Below are positions 51,301 to 59,692 of a stretch of 64,000 nucleotides of DNA, piece after piece (position 1 is the stretch's first letter; every line of letters begins with the position of its first letter). Source of the stretch: a virus; the IMG/VR virus record IMGVR_UViG_3300018080_000149, positions 23,401 through 87,400 of that record; one strand, 5' to 3'. The notes beneath the pieces were generated by a model. It was given only the letters and a program-made list of their open reading frames with translations, did no database searches and had not been told where the DNA came from. A program made the position numbers and the translations under genes.

Positions 51301-52221
51301 CTAGAACGGAACATCGTCGTCATCGGTGTCGTCGAAATCGTCATCGCCCATACCCACATCGCCATCGCTTTCAGCGTCGGCGGCTGCGAGTAACATGTCG
51401 ATAACTTCCTGGGCTTCGTCTGGCCCCGGAACGTCGGGGCGGTATTGGCTCAAGTCAGTCATGGTCTTGAACCACCTCTTTTTGAGCTTGCCAATGACCT
51501 TCTTCGACTGAACGCGAACGTCGTAGTCGACCTCCCACACCTGTTTGCCCTTTTTGATCTTCCTGATAATGATCATCATCAGGGCGTCAGGGTCGTAAAA
51601 GTGGTCGCCATCTTCGATTGCGGCGAGAAGCTGGTTTCTAATGGTCTTACCAAAACGATAAGGCCGAGCCACCTTCGGTGCCGACAAATCGACAATGTTG
51701 GCGTAAGCGCCAAAAGTCATCTTCAGCGCCTTGGCGAGCTTTTTGTCGCGGGCGTGCTTTGACTTGAACAACTTACTGACGAAGTTGTCCAACTCACACG
51801 GGCGCTTCTCATGAAATTTTGCACAGCCGACAACCATGGGAATCTCGTCAGGACGATTATCCAAACCGAGCGACGCCATGGCGTCTTTGCCACCTGTGTA
51901 GTGGCCAGCCGTCTCAACCCACGGATAGTTGGTCCCCCACTCTTCGAGTGACGGTAACATGAGAATCTTGTTGCGCCCCTCTTTCGGCTTCCAGAACTCA
52001 CCAGCCGCCTCCTCCTCAAGAGCCTGTTGAGCTTCCTCAGGGGTGGTTCTCGTGAACTTTGGTTTGCCGGACGAAGCGGCTTTCCTCGCGGACTTCCGCT
52101 CCGTCTCCGTCGAGACTCGCCTACCCAGCTTCGTTTTCTTTTTGCTGGACTTCAGCTTTGTTGATTTGGGCTTGTTCTTTTTCAGCTTTGTTTTTTGCTT
52201 TTCTCCAACAGCTATTTTCAT
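51301..52221 (-). CDS. Single-stranded DNA-binding protein (gp32-like)
   Basis: 306 residues, driven by promoter P2. Very basic first 40 residues, then a core beginning EFWKPKEGRNKILMLPS, the phrase used by gp32-type proteins, with a Cys/His-containing central part (CAKFHEKRPCELD). The C-terminus is a long acidic tail ending DDDDVPF, strikingly close to the DDDIPF tip by which bacterial SSBs recruit partners. It would coat ssDNA for the polymerase, helicase and RecA encoded nearby. Confidence 0.75.
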   Translation of the reverse strand: MKIAVGEKQKTKLKKNKPKSTKLKSSKKKTKLGRRVSTETERKSARKAASSGKPKFTRTTPEEAQQALEEEAAGEFWKPKEGRNKILMLPSLEEWGTNYPWVETAGHYTGGKDAMASLGLDNRPDEIPMVVGCAKFHEKRPCELDNFVSKLFKSKHARDKKLAKALKMTFGAYANIVDLSAPKVARPYRFGKTIRNQLLAAIEDGDHFYDPDALMMIIIRKIKKGKQVWEVDYDVRVQSKKVIGKLKKRWFKTMTDLSQYRPDVPGPDEAQEVIDMLLAAADAESDGDVGMGDDDFDDTDDDDVPF

Positions 52222-52242
52222 ACGGCCCTCCTTCTAACAGCC

Positions 52243-52272
52243 TACCTATCTCGAGGGTCACTCCTCACGAAA
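52243..52272 (-). promoter_or_regulatory. Promoter P2 (18-base spacer family)
   Basis: Minus strand: AAAAAAG A-tract, TTTCGT, 18 bases, TAGGTA. Upstream of the SSB gene and overlapping the end of the preceding gene. Confidence 0.68.
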
Positions 52273-52941
52273 CTTTTTTGAGAATTTTCTCATTTTGTTC
52301 TGTGCGGCGACTAGGGAGTCGTTTACGCCCTCATCTGGGTGATCTGAATCCGATATATAAGCCTCTGACGCCATGCCCATCTCAGGGCGAACGAAGAAAG
52401 ACATCATCTTCAGAGCTTCCCTCTTCGTAACGATTGCGTCTACAAGACCCTTTATTCGGACCCATTCGGTCTCCGCCCTAGCCTCAACCAAACAGAGTCT
52501 TGCGAATTCCTCTGTAGCTTTAGCCCGCTCATTGACCATACCCTCTGTGACCTTCTCGTACATACGGTTCAGGGCACGTCTACGATCCGCCTTCAGCGCT
52601 TCAAGGCCGATCTCTCTAGCGGCTTTCGCCGCTGAGTGTCTGCCCTTAGCGTAGGCTAGACGAGTAGTCCAATGGCTCATCAGGCCGTGGAGCCTACCCA
52701 TAGCCGACAACATCAGTACGGGCTCTAGTTGCAGAGCTTCCGCCATATCCTTCGGGATAGAGCGTAAGGCTTCACGCGTAAACTCTTCCGAGGCGTATGC
52801 TTGAAGGTTTTGCCAGCTTACGTTTGGGTCTTCGACCGGGGGCTCGATGTCCCCGTCTGACCAACCCTCTTCTTCTCTTTCCTCTTCCGCTTCTTCCTGC
52901 GCCTCTTCGCTGTCATTTCTCCTCGCAATCTTGATCTTCAT
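52258..52941 (-). CDS. Hypothetical acidic/helical protein
   Basis: 227 residues starting MKIKIARRND in an ATGA overlap. An acidic stretch (EEAQEEAEEEREEEGWSDGD) is followed by a helical body (GLEALKADRRRALNRMYEKV, EFARLCLVEARAETEWVRIK). Lies between the polymerase and SSB genes, so a replication accessory role (for example helicase loader) is possible. No family recognised. Confidence 0.5.
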   Translation of the reverse strand: MKIKIARRNDSEEAQEEAEEEREEEGWSDGDIEPPVEDPNVSWQNLQAYASEEFTREALRSIPKDMAEALQLEPVLMLSAMGRLHGLMSHWTTRLAYAKGRHSAAKAAREIGLEALKADRRRALNRMYEKVTEGMVNERAKATEEFARLCLVEARAETEWVRIKGLVDAIVTKREALKMMSFFVRPEMGMASEAYISDSDHPDEGVNDSLVAAQNKMRKFSKKFREE

Positions 52942-53270
52942 CCGATCTGTCCTGTGTAACAAACTTCGACAATGATCGGCAACGGCTTCTCAACCAGACG
53001 GTCATTTGAGACCTCGTACTTGGCGAGCCAACGAGACAGGCCCATACGTAAAGTATGCGTAGAGTTTGGTATGACGTCATCTTCCGCGTTTATGAAGTTA
53101 CCATTTGCGTCACGTAAGATACGCTGAATACGAGGTGTAACCTTTTCCTCTGGGATGAGAAAGAACATCGACACTGTTCGATAGTGGTTCCAAATAAGCA
53201 GATATGATCTCACACAGTCCTTACGGACCTTGATCTTGATCTTCGACTTCTTTTTCACCAGTATCTTCAT
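52938..53270 (-). CDS. Small protein with basic KIKIK leader
   Basis: 110 residues: leader MKILVKKKSKIKIKVRKD, then a compact domain (FFLIPEEKVTPRIQRILRDA, LSRWLAKYEVSNDRL). Overlaps the polymerase stop and the next start by 4 bases each. Function unknown. Confidence 0.5.
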   Translation of the reverse strand: MKILVKKKSKIKIKVRKDCVRSYLLIWNHYRTVSMFFLIPEEKVTPRIQRILRDANGNFINAEDDVIPNSTHTLRMGLSRWLAKYEVSNDRLVEKPLPIIVEVCYTGQIG

Positions 53271-55831
53271 GCCACCCCCTTCGTAATGTAAATGGTGGTC
53301 TTCTTAGGGCGAACAGCGTCGAGTGACGACACCACACCGATCTCTTTTGTGTCTGCTAGTGTTGGGCCAGCCTTACCCTCAACCTCCAGGGGAACCCTGA
53401 CGGTCGGGTGACTGACCATGGCCCAGCCTATGCGCTGGAGCGCTATGTTGACCATAGACCGCTTGACAGCGACAATGACAGAGTCATGAATGGTGTGAAC
53501 TAGTCTAGTGACTCCCGGCAGAGATCCATCCTTGATCATCCGATTGAGAAGAACCAGGGACTTCATCATGTACATCGCTGCTCCTCCCTGGACAGGAGTA
53601 TTGATAGCCTGTCGCCGTGCATGTCCACGGCGACCTCCATCCCGAGAGCCTAGATTTGGAAGCCAGCGACGCGCGATTGGTTCACCACACCAGTACGTGT
53701 AAGCACAACCACGCTTGGTAGCCGAGGCTATCTCCCTCAACATCCACGCGCGATATCCACGATACAGCTTGAAGAAACCACGACGCCACATGCGAGCCTC
53801 ATCGACAGTCAGGTCAACATCGTATTCCTTCTTGGCGTTTTCCTTCAGCCCGTACTCTGACATGTCGAAGATAGTGCCGAAGTTGATAGGCTTCGCGGCC
53901 TGGCGCTGTTCCTTGCCAACCTCGTCCAACCCACAGCGAAGAACGCTTGCGGCGGTCTTCCTGTGAATGTCGATCTCGTTGCGGAAACAGTCCATCATGA
54001 CAGGGTCATTGGATAGGTCTCCACCTATACGCATCTCAATCTGTGAGTAGTCGACCTCCAAAAACCACTCGTCGTCTTTCAGCCCCAATAGTGCTCTGAG
54101 GGACTCTAGGCTCGCGTGGGGAATGAAACAACGACGAATTGCCTTATCCTCCTCCCACCACCTGTTGGGAACGTTCTGTAGGTTGGGGTCTGAACTCGAC
54201 AGTCGGTGTGTACCTGTGCCGCCCTGTTTGTAGCTGGTGTGTAACGCCCCATCCGAGGCGATTCTCCCACGGTAGCCCTTTACGAAAGTACCATGCTTAC
54301 TTTTGATACGGTTGAACTCAGAGATGTGTTCCAACACGACGGGCGACCTTTTCTTTGCCGCCTTGACTGTGTGTTTGTCCACCTTACCAAGACCCGTCGG
54401 AGTGAACTCCCTCACCTTCATATCGAGACCATATTTGCTGAACATCAGGTCTCTCATCTGTGGCGCTGACTTGGGGTTGAACTCGTCAGAGGATATGTCC
54501 CTGTCCCAATTAGCGCACAGACGCTTGACGACTCGGCTTGATCGGATCGCGATCAACTCACGCTCCATCTCAGCCTTGAACCGCTCATCCAATGCGTCTA
54601 GCGCCTCGCGATTGACAGGTAGACCATTGTACTCCATCTGTAGGAGCGCCGCCCCGAGTGGGCCGAATATCTCCTCCCAGAGTTGCCAATGACCTTCGCG
54701 TCTCATCTTTCGTTCGTAGAACGTGACCAGTCGACGGGTGGCGATTGTGTCCCACCCACAGTAACGCATGACAACTTCTGGGTAGTTGTAGTACGCTTGT
54801 TCGTACCTGTCACCGATTGTCTTGACCTCTTTGTTTGCTGTACCCAGTAGGCCGAATAACTCGGCTTTGTGGCCACCCATCCCGACCATCCAACCACACA
54901 AATCCAGGTTGGCTAACTGCTCGGGGTAGTCCAGTTTCCTGTACGTTAGGGTGTCTTCCCACCAGTTGTCGTAATGAAGGACAATCTCAGGGTCGATACC
55001 CATTGCTTTGATTAGTACCCATACGTCGAACTTCCAGTTGTGACCAGCCATACGAGTAGTCGCTAGAAGCTTCTCGAATGCCGCTATCACACGTCGTCGC
55101 TTTAGTACCTTGTCCGAGAAGACGAACGCCTTGTTGGGCTCCCACGCGATTGCGAGACACAACAGGGCGTTAGTCCTGGTGTTGTACTCTGTGTCAAGAG
55201 CCACCACTCGTTGACCAGTAGCTCTCTCAAGTACCGTCAAGGCCGTAGCCTCTTTGCGTATACTTACTGTCTTGGTGTCGTTCAACGAAACCCAGTCCTC
55301 CGGTGGTGGCCGTAGAATCGCCTGCTTCAGTGTTTCAGCGAAATACGGCTTCAGCGAAGGATTATGGAGACACGCTGATGGATGTAGTAGGAATTGCGTT
55401 GTTACGTTAGTAATGTCACTTGACCGTTGAAAACCACCGACAATCTGCGTTATCGGTAAGCGCTCATCTGTGAGAGCTTCTGTGGCTACTCGCCCGAGGG
55501 CGATGATCCGCCCTGGATTGGTGCGCTCTATCTCTTTGAGTAGATACCCGCGACAAGCCATAATCCCGCGAACAGGATCAGCCTCACCTGGGTAACATCG
55601 TACTGCGTTTGTGTATCTGATCGGAAACCGATCACCAACGTAACGGGCGACCAGTGACCTCAAAAGCCTCCCTGTAGGACCTACGAAACACTTTCCCTGC
55701 GCGTCCTCTACTTCGCCGGGAGCTTCCCCAACAAACAGAACGCCCTCCCCGCCAAGGTCCTTTGCGCCATCACCACCGACCCGTATGTGGCGACAACCAG
55801 CGGAAAGGTCACAGCGTCTACACTTAGACAT
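53267..55831 (-). CDS. Family A DNA polymerase fused to uracil-DNA glycosylase
   Basis: 854 residues in three parts. Residues 1-170 resemble family 4 UDG: Cys4, Cys7, Cys13 near the Fe-S position, GEAPGEVED (35-43), FVGPTGRLLR, and LLHPSA (about 148-153). Residues 200-390 hold a 3-5 exonuclease (VALDTEYNT, GHNWKFDVW, YCGWDTIATRRLV). The rest is a PolA polymerase with DYSQIEMR (about 593), the O-helix zone RQAAKPINFGTIF, and HTIHDSV. SPO1-type phages carry the same fusion. It is the replicative polymerase. Confidence 0.92.
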   Translation of the reverse strand: MSKCRRCDLSAGCRHIRVGGDGAKDLGGEGVLFVGEAPGEVEDAQGKCFVGPTGRLLRSLVARYVGDRFPIRYTNAVRCYPGEADPVRGIMACRGYLLKEIERTNPGRIIALGRVATEALTDERLPITQIVGGFQRSSDITNVTTQFLLHPSACLHNPSLKPYFAETLKQAILRPPPEDWVSLNDTKTVSIRKEATALTVLERATGQRVVALDTEYNTRTNALLCLAIAWEPNKAFVFSDKVLKRRRVIAAFEKLLATTRMAGHNWKFDVWVLIKAMGIDPEIVLHYDNWWEDTLTYRKLDYPEQLANLDLCGWMVGMGGHKAELFGLLGTANKEVKTIGDRYEQAYYNYPEVVMRYCGWDTIATRRLVTFYERKMRREGHWQLWEEIFGPLGAALLQMEYNGLPVNREALDALDERFKAEMERELIAIRSSRVVKRLCANWDRDISSDEFNPKSAPQMRDLMFSKYGLDMKVREFTPTGLGKVDKHTVKAAKKRSPVVLEHISEFNRIKSKHGTFVKGYRGRIASDGALHTSYKQGGTGTHRLSSSDPNLQNVPNRWWEEDKAIRRCFIPHASLESLRALLGLKDDEWFLEVDYSQIEMRIGGDLSNDPVMMDCFRNEIDIHRKTAASVLRCGLDEVGKEQRQAAKPINFGTIFDMSEYGLKENAKKEYDVDLTVDEARMWRRGFFKLYRGYRAWMLREIASATKRGCAYTYWCGEPIARRWLPNLGSRDGGRRGHARRQAINTPVQGGAAMYMMKSLVLLNRMIKDGSLPGVTRLVHTIHDSVIVAVKRSMVNIALQRIGWAMVSHPTVRVPLEVEGKAGPTLADTKEIGVVSSLDAVRPKKTTIYITKGVA

Positions 55832-55851
55832 GTACCTCCAAAAACGCAGAC

Positions 55852-55900
55852 AAAAAAAGGGTGGCCGCTGGGAGTAGATCGAAACCTACTCCCAGCGGCC
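55852..55900 (-). terminator. Intrinsic terminator, 15-bp stem
   Basis: GGCCGCTGGGAGTAG pairs with CTACTCCCAGCGGCC around an 8-base loop and is followed by ACCCTTTTTTT on the minus strand. It closes the single-gene unit of the acidic protein. Confidence 0.9.
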
Positions 55901-55940
55901 TATTAGGAGGGGAGATAGGCGACTTGACGTTCTGACGTTC

Positions 55941-56591
55941 CTACTCGATAGCGGCGGCTGCGGCCTTCTTGAGACCGGCCTTCTTCTTACCCTTCAGCGC
56001 CTTCACGCCACTGGACCGAAGTGCCTCGAGAATCTCGACGAGAGTGTCAACGTCATCAATCTCGGTGTCCTTGACGACCAGTGAGGCGACCTTCATGGGG
56101 GTCTGAGCCTTGCCGATCTTCTTCATCGTGGACTCGGAGATCTCGATGCCTTCCTCGTCTTCCTCTTCCTCCTCTTCCTCGTCTTCCTCGTCTTCGTCGT
56201 CCTCTTCCTCGTCTTCGTCGTCCTCTTCCTCGTCTTCCTCCTCGTCTTCGTCGTCCTCTTCCTCTGCCTCTTCCTCGTCATCCTCCTCTTCCTCTTCCTC
56301 CGGCTCCTCGGCCTCGGATTCGGAAAGGCTGATGCCAACGGCTTCCAGCGTAGAGAGGACTTCGTCGCCGCTCAGATCGGAGATGACAAGCTGATAAGCC
56401 CTGTCTGCTGCGCTCTGAACGTTGAGAAGGACACGATGGTTTCCGATGCGGGCTCCGACCTCATAAAGGCCGTCACTCGCTCCGGCGAGACCCTCAAACA
56501 GCCCGGCGGCCTCTTCAGCGGCGGCCTGAGCCTGCTTCTTGGCGCTCGTGTTCTTCTTGGACGTTGTCGACTTCTTACCCTTCTTTGCCAT
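55941..56591 (-). CDS. Highly acidic protein in its own transcription unit
   Basis: 216 residues; AGGAGGG lies six bases before the ATG. Basic start (AKKGKKSTTSKKNTSAKK), a folded segment (ASDGLYEVGARIGNHRVLLN), then about 60 residues of almost pure Glu/Asp (residues 96-155), then a helical domain and a Lys/Ala end. Promoter P3 lies upstream and a strong terminator downstream, so it is probably abundant. A DNA-mimic (anti-restriction, Ocr-like) or histone-chaperone-like role is suggested by the charge alone. Confidence 0.6.
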   Translation of the reverse strand: MAKKGKKSTTSKKNTSAKKQAQAAAEEAAGLFEGLAGASDGLYEVGARIGNHRVLLNVQSAADRAYQLVISDLSGDEVLSTLEAVGISLSESEAEEPEEEEEEDDEEEAEEEDDEDEEEDEEEDDEDEEEDDEDEEDEEEEEEEDEEGIEISESTMKKIGKAQTPMKVASLVVKDTEIDDVDTLVEILEALRSSGVKALKGKKKAGLKKAAAAAIE

Positions 56592-56641
56592 CACGGCCCT
56601 CCTAGTTGGGTTGGGGGACTCCTCCCCCTTGGTTACAGAGT

Positions 56642-56671
56642 TACATATCCCGTAAAGGGACTCTCACGAAA
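56642..56671 (-). promoter_or_regulatory. Promoter P3 (18-base spacer family)
   Basis: Minus strand: AAAAAAC A-tract, TTTCGTGAG, then TATGTA after an 18-base spacer. It drives the acidic protein gene. Shares GGGATATGTAA with P5. Confidence 0.68.
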
Positions 56672-56677
56672 GTTTTT

Positions 56678-57517
56678 TCAAATGTAAGTACGTGTAGGTA
56701 GGTTGACTACCTCGTCGTAACCCAGGTTGCCAGGATCTCTCCCAGCGGGAATCTTCACCCACGAAGCGTTTTCTTTGCCTCGGAGGTTCAATCGCCTCGC
56801 GATCACCATTGAATTTCTCCAGGCGTCGCCATCATGTGCGATGATTACCTCGCCGTCAAACGAGGTCAGCCTATCAAGCTGTTCCTCTGTAACAGACGTT
56901 CCGAGAGTAGCTACAGCGTGCCCTTTCATAGCGAGCGTATCGTGGACTCCTTCAACAACGAAAATGCTGTCTAATTTGTCCAACACACGCCCATTATACA
57001 GAGCCCCGTCACGGGTCAAACCTTTTGAATTGGAATAACCTTGGTGCTTTGGGTTTTTACGTATGTAGCCTTTTCGGTCGCCGTCCATGATAGGGTATAT
57101 GATGTTCCCTGCCATGTACCAGAGGTCTTCAGGCGGATCGAAAACCACCCCAAGCTTGAAACTCTCCATTAGTTTAGGTGTAACTTTTCTGCGTCGTAGA
57201 TATTTGACAAAACGCCTAAGCGCTATGCTGTCTTTGACCTCACGCCACGGGTACAGAGGAACGAAGCCTTCCGGGAATGATGATGCCACCTTTTCCCTCG
57301 GCTTTTCCTCACCAATGATCTGTAACAGATCACTAGGCTTTGCTAGTACCTCTGGGACGTCGAGTGTCTTAGCTATCCACTTGGTGACGCGGCCAGCTTT
57401 GCCACATCTCCAACAGTAGTACACACCCTTCTCTGTATCAACAGAGATGTTCTCACGAGAGCCGACGCTGCCGACCCGTTCAAGACAAAACGGACAGCGT
57501 CTCCTAATCTGACCCAC
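56678..57517 (-). CDS. DnaG-type primase (Toprim)
   Basis: 279 residues. N-terminal zinc finger (Cys8, 11, 35, 38: CPFC...CWRC), then the Toprim parts FVVEGVHDTLAM (about 184-195) and VIIAHDGD. Smaller than bacterial DnaG, like T4 gp61-class phage primases. It makes RNA primers and lies directly downstream of the helicase run, forming the primosome with it. Confidence 0.88.
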   Translation of the reverse strand: MGQIRRRCPFCLERVGSVGSRENISVDTEKGVYYCWRCGKAGRVTKWIAKTLDVPEVLAKPSDLLQIIGEEKPREKVASSFPEGFVPLYPWREVKDSIALRRFVKYLRRRKVTPKLMESFKLGVVFDPPEDLWYMAGNIIYPIMDGDRKGYIRKNPKHQGYSNSKGLTRDGALYNGRVLDKLDSIFVVEGVHDTLAMKGHAVATLGTSVTEEQLDRLTSFDGEVIIAHDGDAWRNSMVIARRLNLRGKENASWVKIPAGRDPGNLGYDEVVNLPTRTYI

Positions 57518-58094
57518 CGGGGAGTTTCTCCCGTAGTCCTTTGCGGAGTTCGAGAAGCTTCACTCGCCACTCATCAGGGTTCCTGGACACAACCGTCTCA
57601 ACCTCATCGAGGTCACGGTCAATCTGCTTTCGGAGCCTATCGGTCTCCATTTCGATGTAGGGCTCAATGCCCCGCTCGTACAGTTCTACAAGGGCCTCGA
57701 TGTAGTGTGGTAGATCCTCAAAGAATCCCTGCCGAGACAGACCAATCGGTGATCGTTGGTCGTCACGGCCCACAACGAATCTGAGGAAACCTCGCCCGTC
57801 AGGAATCCGAAGTTCAGCCCGTACCTTGATCTGTTTGCCTACAGGATTGGTAAACGCCCGCTCTGTGGCCTTCACCAACTTATAGGTCTTCCACCCACGC
57901 TGCTCAGTAGCGGCGGGGGGGCCGTTATCGCCGCGACCTTGTGGTTTCGGCTCTGGCTTTTGCTGTTCAGGTTCGGGGACGATGGGTTCGACGTCAACAG
58001 CCTTCTTGGTTTTAGCCTTGGCCTTTGGCTTTGTTGCCTTGGCCTTGACAGAGACTTTCTTTGTCCCAATAGCTTTCTTCTTAGCTTCTGCCAT
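57504..58094 (-). CDS. Hypothetical replication-cluster protein
   Basis: 196 residues. Lys/Ala/Pro-rich N-terminal 60 residues, then a beta segment (QIKVRAELRIPDGRGFLRFV) and a helical C-terminus (ETDRLRKQIDRDLDEVETVV). It begins inside the last 223 bases of the helicase gene in another frame. It could be a helicase accessory or loader. No family recognised. Confidence 0.52.
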   Translation of the reverse strand: MAEAKKKAIGTKKVSVKAKATKPKAKAKTKKAVDVEPIVPEPEQQKPEPKPQGRGDNGPPAATEQRGWKTYKLVKATERAFTNPVGKQIKVRAELRIPDGRGFLRFVVGRDDQRSPIGLSRQGFFEDLPHYIEALVELYERGIEPYIEMETDRLRKQIDRDLDEVETVVSRNPDEWRVKLLELRKGLREKLPGGSD

Positions 58095-59488
58095 TTCTCG
58101 CCTGTCTCCTGTGTGAACCTCTGGACGGTTGAATCAAATTGAACCAACCGACCGTGTGCGTAGTCCCTACTAAACGGTCCTACTTCCTGGGGGAACGGGG
58201 CGTACCTACATGCCGCGACATAAAGTCTGACAATGTCGGCCTCCCGTTCCTCTTCGTCGCGACACAGACCGACCATGAGGTCAACCTTTGCCGCCTTTAG
58301 GATTGAGTCCGCGACGTCACGGAATTCTAGGACTTCTTTGCCTATGGCTCCTCGTTGAACCTGGCTAGCCGTCCATACCGCACAGTCAAAGCCTCCACGC
58401 GTTCCGCTTGACCCTGACGGTGGCGCTCCAATCGCTCTCAGATCAGTATATATCTTGCCCATCCCATGATAGGTCGTGGTACTGTCAACCACCTTGACTT
58501 TCTGGCCTGTAGCCAGCTCATCTGCGTAGTCGATTACCAAGACATCGGGCTTGACACCCCATATCCTACCAATGTCCCTGAGATATGCTTCGATATCCTT
58601 CACTGTAACGGTCCCCGGGGGGAACGTTTTGACGATGAAATCACCACCAGTCAAGCCGAACACTTTGCTGAGAATTCGTACAGCCTTGTCTGACACTTTC
58701 TTCCCACCGTCCTCAAGACAGTTTATGGGAATTCCCGTTACGTTTGCCGTGAATCGGTTTTTTACCTCCAACTCACCAAGCTCAGCGCTAATGTAAACCA
58801 CGGTCTTGCCGAGTAATACATTTGACGCGCCGATGTGTGACAGAGCCATGCTCTTCCCGTCTTTTTCAGCGCCAAGAATACAACCAAGTTCACCCCGACC
58901 CAATCCGCCTTTGATGCTAAGATCAAGTGGGGCTACGCCAATCGGTAGCCGATCAACTTTGGCCTCGCCAGTCTCTAGCTGACGGCCATACTCAGTTAGT
59001 CCTTGCCTCATGTTGAAGCCGACAGAGCCTAGCTGGAGGAGCCTGGTTCGTTCTTGGGCGGATTCCATCCTCTCAAACACAGTATGGTATTGCCGGTCTT
59101 TATACAGCTTGTAGCTGTCATCGAGCGCGGCCAGTACCTCCGTGTCAAGGATTGCCTCCGTCAGAACGGCTTGGGCGTCGTCCCTGGATACGGGTTCAAC
59201 CCGTATAGCTTTCCGGTGAACACTAAGTGCCTTCTTGTATAGCTTCTCGGTGATAGCGCCAGCGTGATAGCGTTGGCGGACCAACTGCTTCATCATAGCG
59301 CGATCAGGGATCGCTCCCTCATCCTCCGAGTAACTTCTAGCTACCGAAAACAATAGTGCGTAAGCCCGGAATGGAATTAGCTCTGGGTCAATAGCCTCTA
59401 GGACTCTGATACCAAAGCCTCTGTCTGCTAACACTAAACTGAAAAGTCTTAGGACGAACTCTTGGTTCAGTCCGTAACTTTCTTGCGT
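57872..59488 (-). CDS. DnaB-type replicative helicase (unusual ACG start)
   Basis: 538 residues if started at ACG 59488, seven bases after a perfect AAGGAGG. The first ATG/GTG/TTG in frame is GTG 59434, which has no ribosome site and would cut 18 well-formed residues (QESYGLNQEFVLRLFSLV). Helicase motifs: P-loop GAEKDGKS (206-213), VYISAELGELE, DVLVIDYADEL and CAVWTASQVQRGA. It unwinds DNA at the fork. The last 74 codons overlap the next gene in a different frame and read as low-complexity Arg/Ser/Pro. Confidence 0.85.
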   Translation of the reverse strand, partial: TQESYGLNQEFVLRLFSLVLADRGFGIRVLEAIDPELIPFRAYALLFSVARSYSEDEGAIPDRAMMKQLVRQRYHAGAITEKLYKKALSVHRKAIRVEPVSRDDAQAVLTEAILDTEVLAALDDSYKLYKDRQYHTVFERMESAQERTRLLQLGSVGFNMRQGLTEYGRQLETGEAKVDRLPIGVAPLDLSIKGGLGRGELGCILGAEKDGKSMALSHIGASNVLLGKTVVYISAELGELEVKNRFTANVTGIPINCLEDGGKKVSDKAVRILSKVFGLTGGDFIVKTFPPGTVTVKDIEAYLRDIGRIWGVKPDVLVIDYADELATGQKVKVVDSTTTYHGMGKIYTDLRAIGAPPSGSSGTRGGFDCAVWTASQVQRGAIGKEVLEFRDVADSILKAAKVDLMVGLCRDEEEREADIVRLYVAACRYAPFPQEVGPFSRDYAHGRLVQFDSTVQRFTQETGEKWQKLRRKLLGQRKSLSRPRQQSQRPRLKPRRLLTSNPSSPNLNSKSQSRNHKVAAITAPPPLLSSVGGRPISW

Positions 59489-59526
59489 GTCTAAACCTCC
59501 TTTCTACCCTTTCAGGTTCAGACCCC

Positions 59527-59556
59527 TACCTAGCCTTAGAAACCCGCCCGAGGAAA
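59527..59556 (-). promoter_or_regulatory. Promoter P4 (18-base spacer family)
   Basis: Minus strand: AAAAAC A-tract, TTTCCT, 18 bases, TAGGTA. It lies in the leader of the helicase gene, with a GATC palindrome about 25 bases upstream. Confidence 0.62.
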
Positions 59557-59581
59557 GTTTTTACACTTTTTTCTCGGATTT

Positions 59582-59596
59582 GATCTGCTATAGATC
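59582..59596. repeat. GATC palindrome upstream of promoter P4
   Basis: GATCTGCTATAGATC in a gene-free region, just upstream of the A-tract and boxes of P4; an operator position. Confidence 0.65.
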
Positions 59597-59605
59597 ACGG
59601 TTTTA

Positions 59606-59670
59606 CCCCACCTCCCCCCTACCCCCCTTTAGGGGGGGTAGGGGTGGGGGGATTCTAAGGGGGGAGGGGA
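59606..59670. other. G-tract/C-tract element (quadruplex and hairpin potential)
   Basis: A gene-free stretch with runs of 4-7 G or C on both strands. CCCCACCCCTACCCCCC faces GGGGGGTAGGGG on the minus strand, so it can fold as a long hairpin, and either strand can form G-quadruplexes. It lies upstream of P4 and downstream of a 49-residue gene. Confidence 0.7.
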
Positions 59671-59692
59671 TTTGTGCTGTTATTCTCAAGCC

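Noticed and set aside
56110-56394. Plus-strand poly-Ser protein
   Set aside because: Mirror of the GAA/GAG/GAC-rich acid tract; no ribosome site.
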